64,000 nucleotides of DNA from Microbacterium hydrocarbonoxydans (GTDB lineage Bacteria > Actinomycetota > Actinomycetes > Actinomycetales > Microbacteriaceae). The stretch is taken from assembly GCF_900105205.1 (NCBI RefSeq), contig NZ_FNSQ01000005.1, forward strand, positions 868,001 to 932,000, given 5' to 3'. The notes beneath the pieces are model-generated. The model ran no database searches, had not been told where the DNA came from, and was given only the letters and a program-made list of their open reading frames with translations. Made by a program: the position numbers and the translations under genes. The first letter of the stretch is position 1, and each line of letters begins with the position of its first letter. This document shows positions 1 to 7,529 of this stretch, piece by piece.

Positions 1-1
1 G

Positions 2-157
2 CCGGTGACGATCACCCACTTCGACGAGGAGGTCGTGCTCGAACCGGGCCACCCGGTCACACTCGACACGCCTCCGCTCGGGCCGCCCGGTCCGCGACCG
101 ACGCAGCCGCACGGGCGAGCCCCGCGACCTGCGGCCGAGGCATTCGGCCGCAACTGA
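2..157 (+). CDS. C-terminal end of an unidentified protein (5' truncated by window edge)
   Basis: An open frame runs in from the window edge and ends with TGA at 155-157, giving the last 51 residues of a protein. It opens with a beta-strand-like stretch (PVTITHFDEEVVLEPG), followed by a Pro-rich, Arg-rich tail typical of a disordered C-terminus. I do not recognise the family and no motif is visible. It is convergent with the polymerase IV gene, whose stop lies 86 bases further on. Confidence 0.45.
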   Translation, partial: PVTITHFDEEVVLEPGHPVTLDTPPLGPPGPRPTQPHGRAPRPAAEAFGRN

Positions 158-209
158 CGTCGCACGCCGGCGATGCGCGAATCGGCGTCCCCGCCCTCAC
201 GGGGCTTGT

Positions 210-225
210 CAGAAGTGCACTTCTG
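210..225. repeat. 16-bp perfect palindrome between convergent genes
   Basis: CAGAAGTGCACTTCTG is a perfect inverted repeat in the short gap between the upstream gene end (157) and the polymerase IV stop (244). It has no T-run and a low-GC core for this genome, so it looks more like a protein-binding dyad than an intrinsic terminator. Its function is unknown. Confidence 0.4.
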
Positions 226-243
226 TGCAACTGCTCGGTGCGC

Positions 244-1439
244 TCATTCATGCTCGGGCAGGATCGGGCTCGACCATCCCGGATCCCGCCCCAGCAGGGC
301 CGCGCGGGAGACGGATGCCGCGCCGAACCGGTCGCGCAGGGTGTCGAGCACCGAGTCGAGGCGCGGTTCGTCGCCCCAGTCGATCGGCAGCTCAGGCTGC
401 ACGCGATCGGCCTGGTCGAGGTGCGACAGGGAGACGCCGATCAGGGTGATCCCGCGCTCCGCGATCTCCGTCTGGGCCGCGGCGAGCAGTGTGTGCGCGA
501 CGGTCGAGAGGAGCGCAGTGCGGTCGGTGGGGAGCCGAGCGAGCGTGAGCGGGTGGCCTTCGCGAAGTCACCGAAGCGCAGTCGCAGCACGACCGTCCGG
601 CAGACGCGTCCGCCGTCGCGCAGACGTCGGGCGAGCCGGTCGACGATCTGGGTGAGGATGAGCTCGAGCTCCTCGGTGGAGCGCTCGCGGGTGCCGAGCG
701 CGCGCTGCGATCCGATCGATCCACGGCGGCGCGTCGTGTCGACGGGACGCGGATCGCGGAGGCGCGCGAGGGCATGCAGATGGGCTCCGACCGCCCTGCC
801 CAGCATCCGCTCGGCTGTCGCCGCCTCCAACTCGGCCAGCTGTCCGACGGTGCGGATGCCGTAGCGGTGCAGCTTCTCCGCAGTGATCGCCCCCACGCCC
901 CAGAGCCGTTCGACGGGCAGCGGCAGCAGGAACTCCTCTTCGCGATCAGGCTCGACCACGAGGAGCCCGTTCGGCTTGCTCACGGCGCTCGCGACCTTGG
1001 CGAGGAACTTCGTCCGCGCGACGCCGACCGAGATCGCGAGACCCACCTCGACCCTGACGCGCTCGCGCAGGCGCACCGCCACCTCCTCGGGGGTGCCGAC
1101 GATCCGCCGGAGACCACCGACCTCGAGGAACGCCTCATCGATCGACAGGCCCTCCACGAGCGGGGTCGTGTCGCGGAAGATCGCGAACACGTCTCTGCTC
1201 GCCGCCGAGTACGCCTCCATCCGCGGGGGCACGACCACGGCATCCGGGCAGAGCTGCAGCGCCTGACGCCCGCCCATCGCGGTGCGCACGCCGCGTGCCT
1301 TGGCCTCGTAGCTCGCCGCCAGCACCACCCCGCCGCCGACGATCACGGGTCTGCCGCGGAGCGCCGGCGCGTCACGCTGCTCGACCGAGGCGTAGAACGC
1401 ATCGAGGTCGGCGTGCAGCACGGTCGCTTCGCCCCGCAT
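244..1439 (-). pseudogene. dinB: DNA polymerase IV (DinB, Y-family), frameshifted near the C-terminus
   Basis: This is a Y-family translesion DNA polymerase. The start at 1439 places HADLDAFYASVEQ at residues 9-21, with catalytic D11, D101 and E102 (SIDEAF), and has a GGGAGA ribosome site just upstream; the frame also opens 11 codons earlier. The palm, fingers and thumb read cleanly up to FGDFAKATRS. At the G run 529-532 the frame then shifts by one base. The continuation (PTDRTALLSTVAHTLLAAAQ ... ending PILPEHE) is in another frame and stops at 244-246. Adding one G to the run restores a full-length protein. The gene is therefore either a true C-terminal frameshift in the little-finger domain or a homopolymer sequencing error. 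Confidence 0.88.
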
Positions 1440-1489
1440 CCCGTTCTCCCGTCGACGTGCGAATCGTCGCACGGACCGGGGACACCGGC

Positions 1490-2161
1490 TCAGGCGGCGA
1501 GCAGGCGGGACGACAGCGCGCGGATCCGCTGCGACAGGGTGTCGAAGGCGGCGTCGAAGGCGGCGGGCGTGCCGAGCCGTGCGGGGTCGCGCACCGACCA
1601 GTGCAGGTCGTCGTCGGCGAGCAGCCGCTCGTGCGCGTCATCGCAGACCGTGATCACCAGGTCGCCCTCGGCCCGCACCTCGTCGAGATGCCGCGGTCGG
1701 CGGTCGGGGTCGATCACGAGTCCGTGCCGCGCGGCGGCGGCCGTGGCCTCGGCATTGACGACCGGTGCCGGGCGGGTGCCGGCGGAGGCGACGTCGATCG
1801 GGCTCGCGTCGCGCCAGATCACCTCGGCGAGCTGCGAGCGCGCGGAGTTCGCGGTGCAGACGAAGAGCACTCTCGCGGGTGCGGGGACGCTCGGCGGAGC
1901 GAGGGTCTCGAACACCTCGGGGCGCAGTCCGATGTAGCTGCGCCGTCGATCGAACTCGGAGCGGGTGCGGGTGATGATCCGTGCGGACTCGAGGACGCCC
2001 AGATGGTGTGCGATCAGATTCGAGCGCAGGTCCAGAGCGCTCCCGATCTCCGACGATGCCAGATCGCCGAGCGTGAGCAGATCGACGATGCGCAGGCGTG
2101 TCTGATCGGCGAGTGCGGCGAAGATCGCGGCGCGGCGTGCGAGATCAGTCATCGCCTCCAT
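1490..2161 (-). CDS. ArsR-type regulator fused to arsenate reductase / low-molecular-weight phosphatase
   Basis: The protein has two domains in one 223-residue chain. Residues about 8-85 form an ArsR winged helix (ALADQTRLRIVDLL, then SNLIAHHLGVLESA as the recognition helix). Residues 97-223 form a low-molecular-weight tyrosine-phosphatase fold with the CX5R loop CTANSAR at 102-108, as in thioredoxin-type arsenate reductases. The classical ArsR metal site ELCVCDL is absent, so any sensing differs from plasmid ArsR. The likely role is arsenate reduction and self-regulation. Starts at 2170 (GTG), 2161 or 2152 (ATG) are all possible; a GGAGG lies just before 2152. No arsenite exporter is adjacent. 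Confidence 0.8.
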   Translation of the reverse strand: MEAMTDLARRAAIFAALADQTRLRIVDLLTLGDLASSEIGSALDLRSNLIAHHLGVLESARIITRTRSEFDRRRSYIGLRPEVFETLAPPSVPAPARVLFVCTANSARSQLAEVIWRDASPIDVASAGTRPAPVVNAEATAAAARHGLVIDPDRRPRHLDEVRAEGDLVITVCDDAHERLLADDDLHWSVRDPARLGTPAAFDAAFDTLSQRIRALSSRLLAA

Positions 2162-2195
2162 CCATACCACGCCGCGCTGACTGTGTCCACGACCA

Positions 2196-2223
2196 TTGAC
2201 TCAGTCGGGATTGACCCTATTCT
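2196..2223 (+). promoter_or_regulatory. Sigma70-type promoter for the DUF6458-like gene
   Basis: TTGACT at 2196-2201 and TATTCT at 2218-2223 are separated by 16 bases and point at the gene starting at 2269. A second TTGAC at 2211 makes a 15-base direct repeat. Because the ArsR fusion starts at about 2161 in the other direction, the same segment could also carry its operator. Confidence 0.5.
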
Positions 2224-2268
2224 GGTCGTCGCGAGACTGCGGACGCGGTCTCGGAGAGGAATGGACAT

Positions 2269-2529
2269 ATGGGTATCGGCAGCGGAATCGCGCTCTTCGT
2301 CATCGGAGCGATCCTCGTCTTCGCACTCAACATCGACACCGGCGGCTACGTCGATCTCGACCTCATCGGCTACATCCTCATGGGCGCAGGCGTCCTCGTC
2401 TTCCTGATCAGCCTCGTGCTGGTGATGCGCAGCCGCCGGACCGAATCCGTCGACCGCACCGCGGTGGACCCTGCCACCGGCGAGCGCGTGACGCGCCGCA
2501 GCATCCGCAACAACGACCCCATCGCGTGA
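2269..2529 (+). CDS. Small membrane protein, DUF6458-like
   Basis: An 86-residue protein with two transmembrane helices (about residues 5-22 and 31-53) joined by the short segment DTGGYVDLDLIGY, followed by a basic cytoplasmic tail with DPATGERVTRR. The pattern MGIGxGIxLFVIGAIL plus IGYILMGAG matches what I know as DUF6458, a family of unknown function common in actinobacteria. GAGAGGA lies at a good distance before the ATG. It leads a run of membrane-protein genes on this strand. Confidence 0.8.
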   Translation: MGIGSGIALFVIGAILVFALNIDTGGYVDLDLIGYILMGAGVLVFLISLVLVMRSRRTESVDRTAVDPATGERVTRRSIRNNDPIA

Positions 2530-2551
2530 TGACCCGTCGCCCGATGGCGGA

Positions 2552-3226
2552 GTGACCGAGGCGTCGCGAGGCTCCACGGCGATCGTCGTGGGAGCCTCGG
2601 CGACCCTCGCCTTCGTCATCCTCCGCGCCGTCGTGGCGTGGGGCGGGCATGAGCCGCTGGCCGTCGACGTCTGGTGGCACGACCTCATGCTCGCCCTCAC
2701 GAGCGACGTCTGGATCGTGGTGGCGTGGGTGCCTGCGGTCGTCGGCGGCACGGTCGGGATGATCGTGATCGGCGTGATCCTGATCGGAGTGCTCGTCTGG
2801 CGACGTCGGAGAGGGGATGCGGCGACCCTGGCTGTCGCGATGGTCGCCGTGGTCGCGATCGGGGCCACCATGGCCGCGGTGATCGGCCGCACCCGTCCGG
2901 CCGACTCGCTCGCCGAGAGCGTCGCGACCTCGTTCCCCTCCGGGCACACCGCCGTCGCCACCACGGTCGTGGTGATGCTGGGACTCCTGCTGCGGCGGCG
3001 TGCCGTGTGGGTCGCGGGTGCGGCGTGGGTGCTCCTCATGATGTGGAGTCGCACCTACCTCCAGGCCCACTGGCTCAGCGACGTCGTCGCGGGCCTGCTC
3101 GAGGGCGTGGCCGTGGCCACCCTCGTCTGGGCGTGCGCCGAATCGGTGCGAGCGCGTCGCCTCGCCCGGTCGCACCGCGCCGCCTCCCTCCCTGATGAAC
3201 CGATCGAAAGCAGCGTGAATCCATGA
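2552..3226 (+). CDS. PAP2-family membrane phosphatase
   Basis: A 224-residue integral membrane phosphatase. The three PAP2 motifs are visible: RTRP at 113-116, PSGH at 129-132 and SRTYLQAHWLSD at 166-177 (catalytic H132 and H173, with D177). Such enzymes dephosphorylate lipid phosphates such as phosphatidate or undecaprenyl pyrophosphate, or work as generic acid phosphatases; the substrate cannot be told here. Five or six hydrophobic helices are present. The start is GTG at 2552, and the stop overlaps the next ATG by four bases, so the DUF1206-like gene is translationally coupled. Confidence 0.85.
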   Translation: MTEASRGSTAIVVGASATLAFVILRAVVAWGGHEPLAVDVWWHDLMLALTSDVWIVVAWVPAVVGGTVGMIVIGVILIGVLVWRRRRGDAATLAVAMVAVVAIGATMAAVIGRTRPADSLAESVATSFPSGHTAVATTVVVMLGLLLRRRAVWVAGAAWVLLMMWSRTYLQAHWLSDVVAGLLEGVAVATLVWACAESVRARRLARSHRAASLPDEPIESSVNP

Positions 3227-4035
3227 ACACCCGTGACTCGGCCGCCTCCACCGCGAGAGCCGCACAGGACTCGACGGCGTTCCGTCTCCTCGCCCGAGTG
3301 GGGTACGTGGTGCTCGGCATCCTGCACCTCCTGATCGGCGGCATCGCGATCTCGATCGCCACCGGTGGTGGGGGAGAGAAGGCCGATCAGGGCGGTGCTC
3401 TGCAGCAGATCCAGGAGTCGCCGGCTGGGGTCTTCCTGCTGTGGCTGATCGTGCTCGGGCTGTTCGCGCTCGCGATCTGGCAGATCGCCGAGGCGGTCGT
3501 CGAACGCGACCAGGACGCGAAGAAGAAGTGGGCGCACCGGGCGAAGTTCCTCGGCACGGCAGCCGCCTATCTCGCGATCGGAGCCACCGCTCTGGTCTAT
3601 GCGCTGGGCGGGCAGTCGCAGTCGTCCGAATCGTCGCAGTCGTTCAGCGCCCGCCTCCTGGCCGTGCCGGCGGGCGTCGTGCTGCTCGTCCTGGTCGGCC
3701 TGGGCGTCGCCGCGGTCGGGGTCGCGTTCATCGTCCGCGGCGTCACCCGAGCTTTCATGGAGCACCTCTCCGTGCCCGGCGGGACGGCGCGGTCGGGCAT
3801 CGTCGCCTTCGGCACCGTGGGATACATCGCCAAGGGGGTCGCGGTCGGTGTGGCGGGCGTGCTGTTCGTCATCGCGGCTCTGACTCACGATCCCGAGACC
3901 GCGGGGGGCCTCGACGCCGCACTGCGGACGCTCGCCGGGCTGCCCTTCGGCGCCGTGATCCTGTGGGTGGTCGGCCTGGGGCTCGGTCTGTACGGCCTGT
4001 TCTGCTTCGCTCGCGCCCGCTACGCGCGGATGTGA
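3223..4035 (+). CDS. DUF1206-like membrane protein
   Basis: A 270-residue protein with six predicted helices arranged as three repeated two-helix units, each containing a YVxLGxxxLxxG or YIAKGVAVGVAG-type start; this is the layout I associate with DUF1206. Charged loops (DQDAKKKWAHRAKF) sit between the units. The function is unknown. The ATG lies inside the TGA of the PAP2 gene (ATGA overlap), so the two are probably co-translated. Confidence 0.8.
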   Translation: MNTRDSAASTARAAQDSTAFRLLARVGYVVLGILHLLIGGIAISIATGGGGEKADQGGALQQIQESPAGVFLLWLIVLGLFALAIWQIAEAVVERDQDAKKKWAHRAKFLGTAAAYLAIGATALVYALGGQSQSSESSQSFSARLLAVPAGVVLLVLVGLGVAAVGVAFIVRGVTRAFMEHLSVPGGTARSGIVAFGTVGYIAKGVAVGVAGVLFVIAALTHDPETAGGLDAALRTLAGLPFGAVILWVVGLGLGLYGLFCFARARYARM

Positions 4036-4124
4036 ACTGAGCCTCCGGGTCGGACGCCTATCGAACCGCGGGCGTCGAGCGCAACCCTCCAGGGGCGATC
4101 CGAGGATCGGGCCAGGATGGACGC

Positions 4125-4481
4125 ATGAAGATCGTCTCCTATGCAGGCCAGCAGCTGGTCACCACCGACGACGTCGCGGATTCGCTCGTCACCCTCGCCG
4201 CGGCGATCGCGAGCGAGGGGGAGTCCGACGCCGTCGAGATCCCGATCCTCGTGAATGGCGCCGAGGACTGTGCTGATCTCGTGGTGGGCGTCGGCAACGA
4301 CCTGCTCGTCGGCCCGCACCACTCGGATGACCCGGAGCCCGACTTCTCGGCGCACGCCGCCCGATTGCAGTCGCACCGCCTGTACCCGGATCCCGTCGAT
4401 GCCGACGGCGAGGACGGTCCCGGCGACTGGCACCTCGATGTCGACCTCGACCTCGACGGCTCGGCGTCGAAGCGGCACTAG
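4125..4481 (+). CDS. Hypothetical acidic protein
   Basis: A 118-residue soluble protein of unrecognised family. The N-terminal half (MKIVSYAGQQLVTTDDVADS ... VEIPILVNG) looks like an ordered alpha/beta domain. The C-terminal half is rich in Asp and ends with a (D/L) alternation before SASKRH. It may bind a partner rather than catalyse. Its TAG overlaps the stop of the convergent MFS gene by three bases, so there is no room for a terminator between them. Confidence 0.7.
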   Translation: MKIVSYAGQQLVTTDDVADSLVTLAAAIASEGESDAVEIPILVNGAEDCADLVVGVGNDLLVGPHHSDDPEPDFSAHAARLQSHRLYPDPVDADGEDGPGDWHLDVDLDLDGSASKRH

Positions 4482-5698
4482 CCGCGAACCGGCTCCGCGA
4501 CCGGTCGTCGGGCGGACGAGATCAGGAGCGCTGACGCCGCGGCGAGCACGGTCGCGGTGATCGTGACGACGCCCAGCGGCAGGATGCTCAGAGCGCCGGC
4601 GACTCCGACCAGCGGAGCGGCGATGCCGCCGAATCCGAACCGGATCATGCCGAGCAGGGATGACGCGGTCCCGGCGATCTGCGGGTAGTCGACCAGCGCG
4701 AGCGTCGTCGCCGGCGGGGACGAGATCGACACGCCAGCGGCGAGTGCGAACAGCGCGGCGAGCACGACCCACAGCGGCATCGCCGTGAGGCCGGCGGCGA
4801 GGAGTCCGGCAGCTCCCAGGCCTGCGATCGCGATGCCGACAGCCAGCGTGCTCCGCACCCTCCCGCGCTCGGCGGACCGACCGGCGAGGTGTCCGAACGC
4901 CATGAACCCCGCCGAGTTCGCGCCGAAGGCGAGCGCGTACTCGACGGGAGAGAGTCCGTAGATGTCCTGCAGCACGAACGTCGCGCCGGACAGATAGGCG
5001 AACAGCGCCGCGTACAGGAAGCCCTGGTTCAGGATCGCTCCGACGAAGACTCGATCGCCGAGAAGCACACGGTAGTCGCGCAGCGTGCGGGCGAGGCCGC
5101 CGTCGGTGCGGTCAGCGTGGGGGAGCGTCTCACCGAAGCGCATCAGGGAGAGCGCCAGGATGCCCACGCCGATGAGCGCGAGGAAGAGGAACAGTCCGCG
5201 CCAGTCGACGACGGTGTTGAGGAGTCCGCCCAGCAGGGGGCCGATGACCGCCGCGAATCCGCCGACCACGGTCAGGCGCGCATAGAAGCGGATCAGCTCG
5301 CGTCCCGAGAAGACGTCCCGGCCGGCCGCCTGGGCGATCACGATGCCTACACCGCCGGCGAGGCCCTGCACGAACCGTGCCGCGATGAGCAGCTCGACCG
5401 TGGGGCTGATCGCGCACAGCACGGACGTCGCGATGTATGCGGCGATGCCGGCGAGCACGATGCCGCGCCGGCCGTACCCGTCCGAGACCGGGCCGGCGAT
5501 CAGCTGACCGGCGGCGAGGCCGATCAGGCAGGCGGTGATCGTAAGCTGCGCGACGGAGGTCGCGGCATCCAGCTCTGCGGTCAGAGCGGGGAGCGCCGGA
5601 AGGTAGAGGTCCATCGAGATCGGCCCGAACACGGTGAGCAGGAGCAGCAGCGCGGGCAGCATGCGGCTCGGAGAGGTGCGGTCGGCTGTCGTGGTCAT
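4478..5698 (-). CDS. MFS drug-resistance transporter, Bcr/CflA type
   Basis: A 406-residue, 12-helix proton-driven exporter. It starts at MTTTADRTSPSRM; the frame is open further upstream, but that stretch has no hydrophobic character and reads into the divergent regulator. Family marks are the LYLPALPAL segment after helix 1, DGYGRRG in the 2-3 loop and ARFVQGLAGG in helix 4, as in Bcr/CflA multidrug efflux proteins. It diverges from the MmyB-type regulator at 5802, which is the most likely controller. Confidence 0.85.
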   Translation of the reverse strand: MTTTADRTSPSRMLPALLLLLTVFGPISMDLYLPALPALTAELDAATSVAQLTITACLIGLAAGQLIAGPVSDGYGRRGIVLAGIAAYIATSVLCAISPTVELLIAARFVQGLAGGVGIVIAQAAGRDVFSGRELIRFYARLTVVGGFAAVIGPLLGGLLNTVVDWRGLFLFLALIGVGILALSLMRFGETLPHADRTDGGLARTLRDYRVLLGDRVFVGAILNQGFLYAALFAYLSGATFVLQDIYGLSPVEYALAFGANSAGFMAFGHLAGRSAERGRVRSTLAVGIAIAGLGAAGLLAAGLTAMPLWVVLAALFALAAGVSISSPPATTLALVDYPQIAGTASSLLGMIRFGFGGIAAPLVGVAGALSILPLGVVTITATVLAAASALLISSARRPVAEPVRG

Positions 5699-5788
5699 GC
5701 TCACCAGCCTCTTCGGTCGTGCGCGTGCGGGGGAGTTCCTGGTGAGGGGTGTACCGCGAGAGACTCCCTCGGGGCGCCGATCGGAGGG

Positions 5789-5794
5789 TAGCGT
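5789..5794 (+). promoter_or_regulatory. -10 box of a leaderless promoter
   Basis: TAGCGT ends seven bases before the ATG at 5802, so transcription would begin at or next to the start codon. Confidence 0.45.
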
Positions 5795-5801
5795 CCAGAG
5801 C

Positions 5802-6704
5802 ATGGACAACAGATCCGAGGTCCGCGAGTTCCTCATGACCAGACGTGCCCGCGTCACCCCTGAGGCGGTCGGACTCGTCGCCGGAGGGAACCGCAGGGTG
5901 CAGGGGCTGCGTCGCAGCGAGGTCGCGTCACTCGCGGGCGTGAGCGTGGAGTACTACGCCAAGCTCGAGCGCGGGGCCATCGCCGGGGCGTCGGCGGCCG
6001 TGCTCGACTCACTGGCCGGCGCGCTGCTGCTCGACGAGGCCGAGCGGGCGCACCTGCTCGATCTCGCGCGCGCCGCCGACGGCATCCCCTCCAGCGGCCG
6101 TCCGCGGCGCCGGGCGTCGAAGCCGACCGCGTCGAGACCGAGTCTGCAGTGGGCACTGGCGTCCGTCACGGATGCCGTCGCGTTCGTCCGCGATCCGCGA
6201 CAGAACCTGCTCGCGGTGAACGACCTCGGCCGCGCCTTCTACTCGCCGCTGATCGGCGATGGCGGGCGCACCCCGAACCTCGCCCGCTTCCAGTTCCTCG
6301 ACCCGGCCTCGCGGGACTTCTACCCCGATTGGGACGTGTTCGCGGCGATGTGCGTCGCCATCATGCGGGCCGAGGCGGGGCGCGACCCGCACGACAAGGG
6401 ACTGCAGGACCTCGTGGGCGAGCTGTCGACGCGCAGCGAGACCTTCCGAGCGCTCTGGGCCGCGCACGACGTGCGGACTCACGGAGCCGGGACCAAGCGG
6501 TTCCGGCATCCGCTGGTCGGGGAGATCGTCCTCGCCTACGAGGAGCTGGCGATCACGGCCGAGCCGGGCAACGTCCTGATGATCTACACGGCGGAGCCGG
6601 GGTCGCCGTCGGCCGAGAGGCTGGCCCTGCTCGCCTCATGGTCGCTGGAGCAGGTGGGTGCAGGTGCAGGTGCAGAGCCGAGTGACGAGGGGACGGCCGG
6701 CTGA
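5802..6704 (+). CDS. HTH regulator with MmyB-type ligand-binding domain
   Basis: A 300-residue transcription factor. Residues about 5-85 are an XRE-type helix-turn-helix (RVQGLRRSEVASLAGVSVEY with the YYAKLERG segment that marks the family), and residues about 105-285 form the MmyB-like PAS-type domain (NDLGRAFYSPL, YPDWDVFAAM). Such regulators usually control a neighbouring oxidoreductase or exporter. The next gene, an SDR, overlaps its stop by one base (TGATG), and an MFS exporter diverges from it. The three probably form one detoxification module. Confidence 0.85.
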   Translation: MDNRSEVREFLMTRRARVTPEAVGLVAGGNRRVQGLRRSEVASLAGVSVEYYAKLERGAIAGASAAVLDSLAGALLLDEAERAHLLDLARAADGIPSSGRPRRRASKPTASRPSLQWALASVTDAVAFVRDPRQNLLAVNDLGRAFYSPLIGDGGRTPNLARFQFLDPASRDFYPDWDVFAAMCVAIMRAEAGRDPHDKGLQDLVGELSTRSETFRALWAAHDVRTHGAGTKRFRHPLVGEIVLAYEELAITAEPGNVLMIYTAEPGSPSAERLALLASWSLEQVGAGAGAEPSDEGTAG

Positions 6705-7429
6705 TGGCACTCGTGCTCGTCACAGGCGCCTCGTCGGGGATCGGTCTGCTCGCCGCGCGGGAGCTGGCCGCCGCCGGGCATGATGTCGTGGTGCATGCGC
6801 GTACCGCCGACCGGCTGCCCGCCGACCTCGCGCGGGCCGGAGAGGTGCTCGGCGACCTGGCGGACGCGGATGCCGTCGTCGACGTGGCCGCGGGCGCGCA
6901 GCGTTTCGGGCGGTTCGATGCCGTCATCCACAACGCCGGTGTGATCGACGGCCCCGACGTCTTCGCGGTGAACGTCGCGGCGCCGTACCTGCTCGCGGCC
7001 GCGATGACGCCGCCGGGGCGCACCATCGTGATCAGCAGCTCGCTGCACCGATCCGGATCCGCCGACCTGTCGGGGCTCGACCTCTCGCGTCCGGATCGCA
7101 GGGCCCGCCCGTACGACGATTCGAAGCTGTTCGTGACGGCGCTCGCCCTGCATCTGGCTCGCACGCGACCCGACGGGCTCGCACATGCCGTCGACCCGGG
7201 GTGGGTGCCGACCCGGATGGGGGGATCGCACGCGCCGGACGATCTGCGGGAGGGGAGTCGCACGCAGCAGTGGCTGGCGACGGCGCCCGCCCATGAGATC
7301 AGCCCCCGTACCGGCGGGTACTGGTTCCACCGCCGCATTCAGGAGCCGCATCCGGCCGCCACGGACCCGACGTTCCAACGCGACCTGATCGCACTCCTCG
7401 CCGCGCAGACCGGGGTGGCGCTGGATTGA
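6704..7429 (+). CDS. Short-chain dehydrogenase/reductase (SDR)
   Basis: A 241-residue Rossmann oxidoreductase with the cofactor loop TGASSGIG at 7-14, NAG at 77-79, Ser112 and the catalytic pair Y137xxxK141 (YDDSK). R33 follows beta-2 (HAR), which suggests NADP(H). The C-terminus lacks the usual SDR PG-box order but keeps DPGWVPTRMGG. The substrate is unknown. It is coupled to the upstream regulator and is a plausible target of it. Confidence 0.85.
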   Translation: MALVLVTGASSGIGLLAARELAAAGHDVVVHARTADRLPADLARAGEVLGDLADADAVVDVAAGAQRFGRFDAVIHNAGVIDGPDVFAVNVAAPYLLAAAMTPPGRTIVISSSLHRSGSADLSGLDLSRPDRRARPYDDSKLFVTALALHLARTRPDGLAHAVDPGWVPTRMGGSHAPDDLREGSRTQQWLATAPAHEISPRTGGYWFHRRIQEPHPAATDPTFQRDLIALLAAQTGVALD

Positions 7430-7461
7430 CGAGACGGCTCGATGGTTGCTCCGAGTAGATA

Positions 7462-7507
7462 GTTGCATTTACGCAACCAGTAGGCGTATAGTTGATTCTT
7501 ATCAACT
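7462..7507 (+). promoter_or_regulatory. Two MarR-type operators overlapping the MFS promoter
   Basis: Two dyads of the form TAGTTG-N8-CAAC occur: GTTGC(N6)GCAAC at 7462-7477 and AGTTGAT-TCTT-ATCAACT at 7490-7507, centres 29 bases apart. Between and within them lie TTGCAT (7463-7468) and TATAGT (7487-7492) with an 18-base spacer. Operator 1 covers the -35 and operator 2 overlaps the end of the -10, so a bound MarR dimer pair would block transcription. The MarR gene at 9277 in the same operon is the obvious ligand-responsive repressor. Confidence 0.7.
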
Positions 7508-7529
7508 TTCTACACAGGAGCTTTCCACT

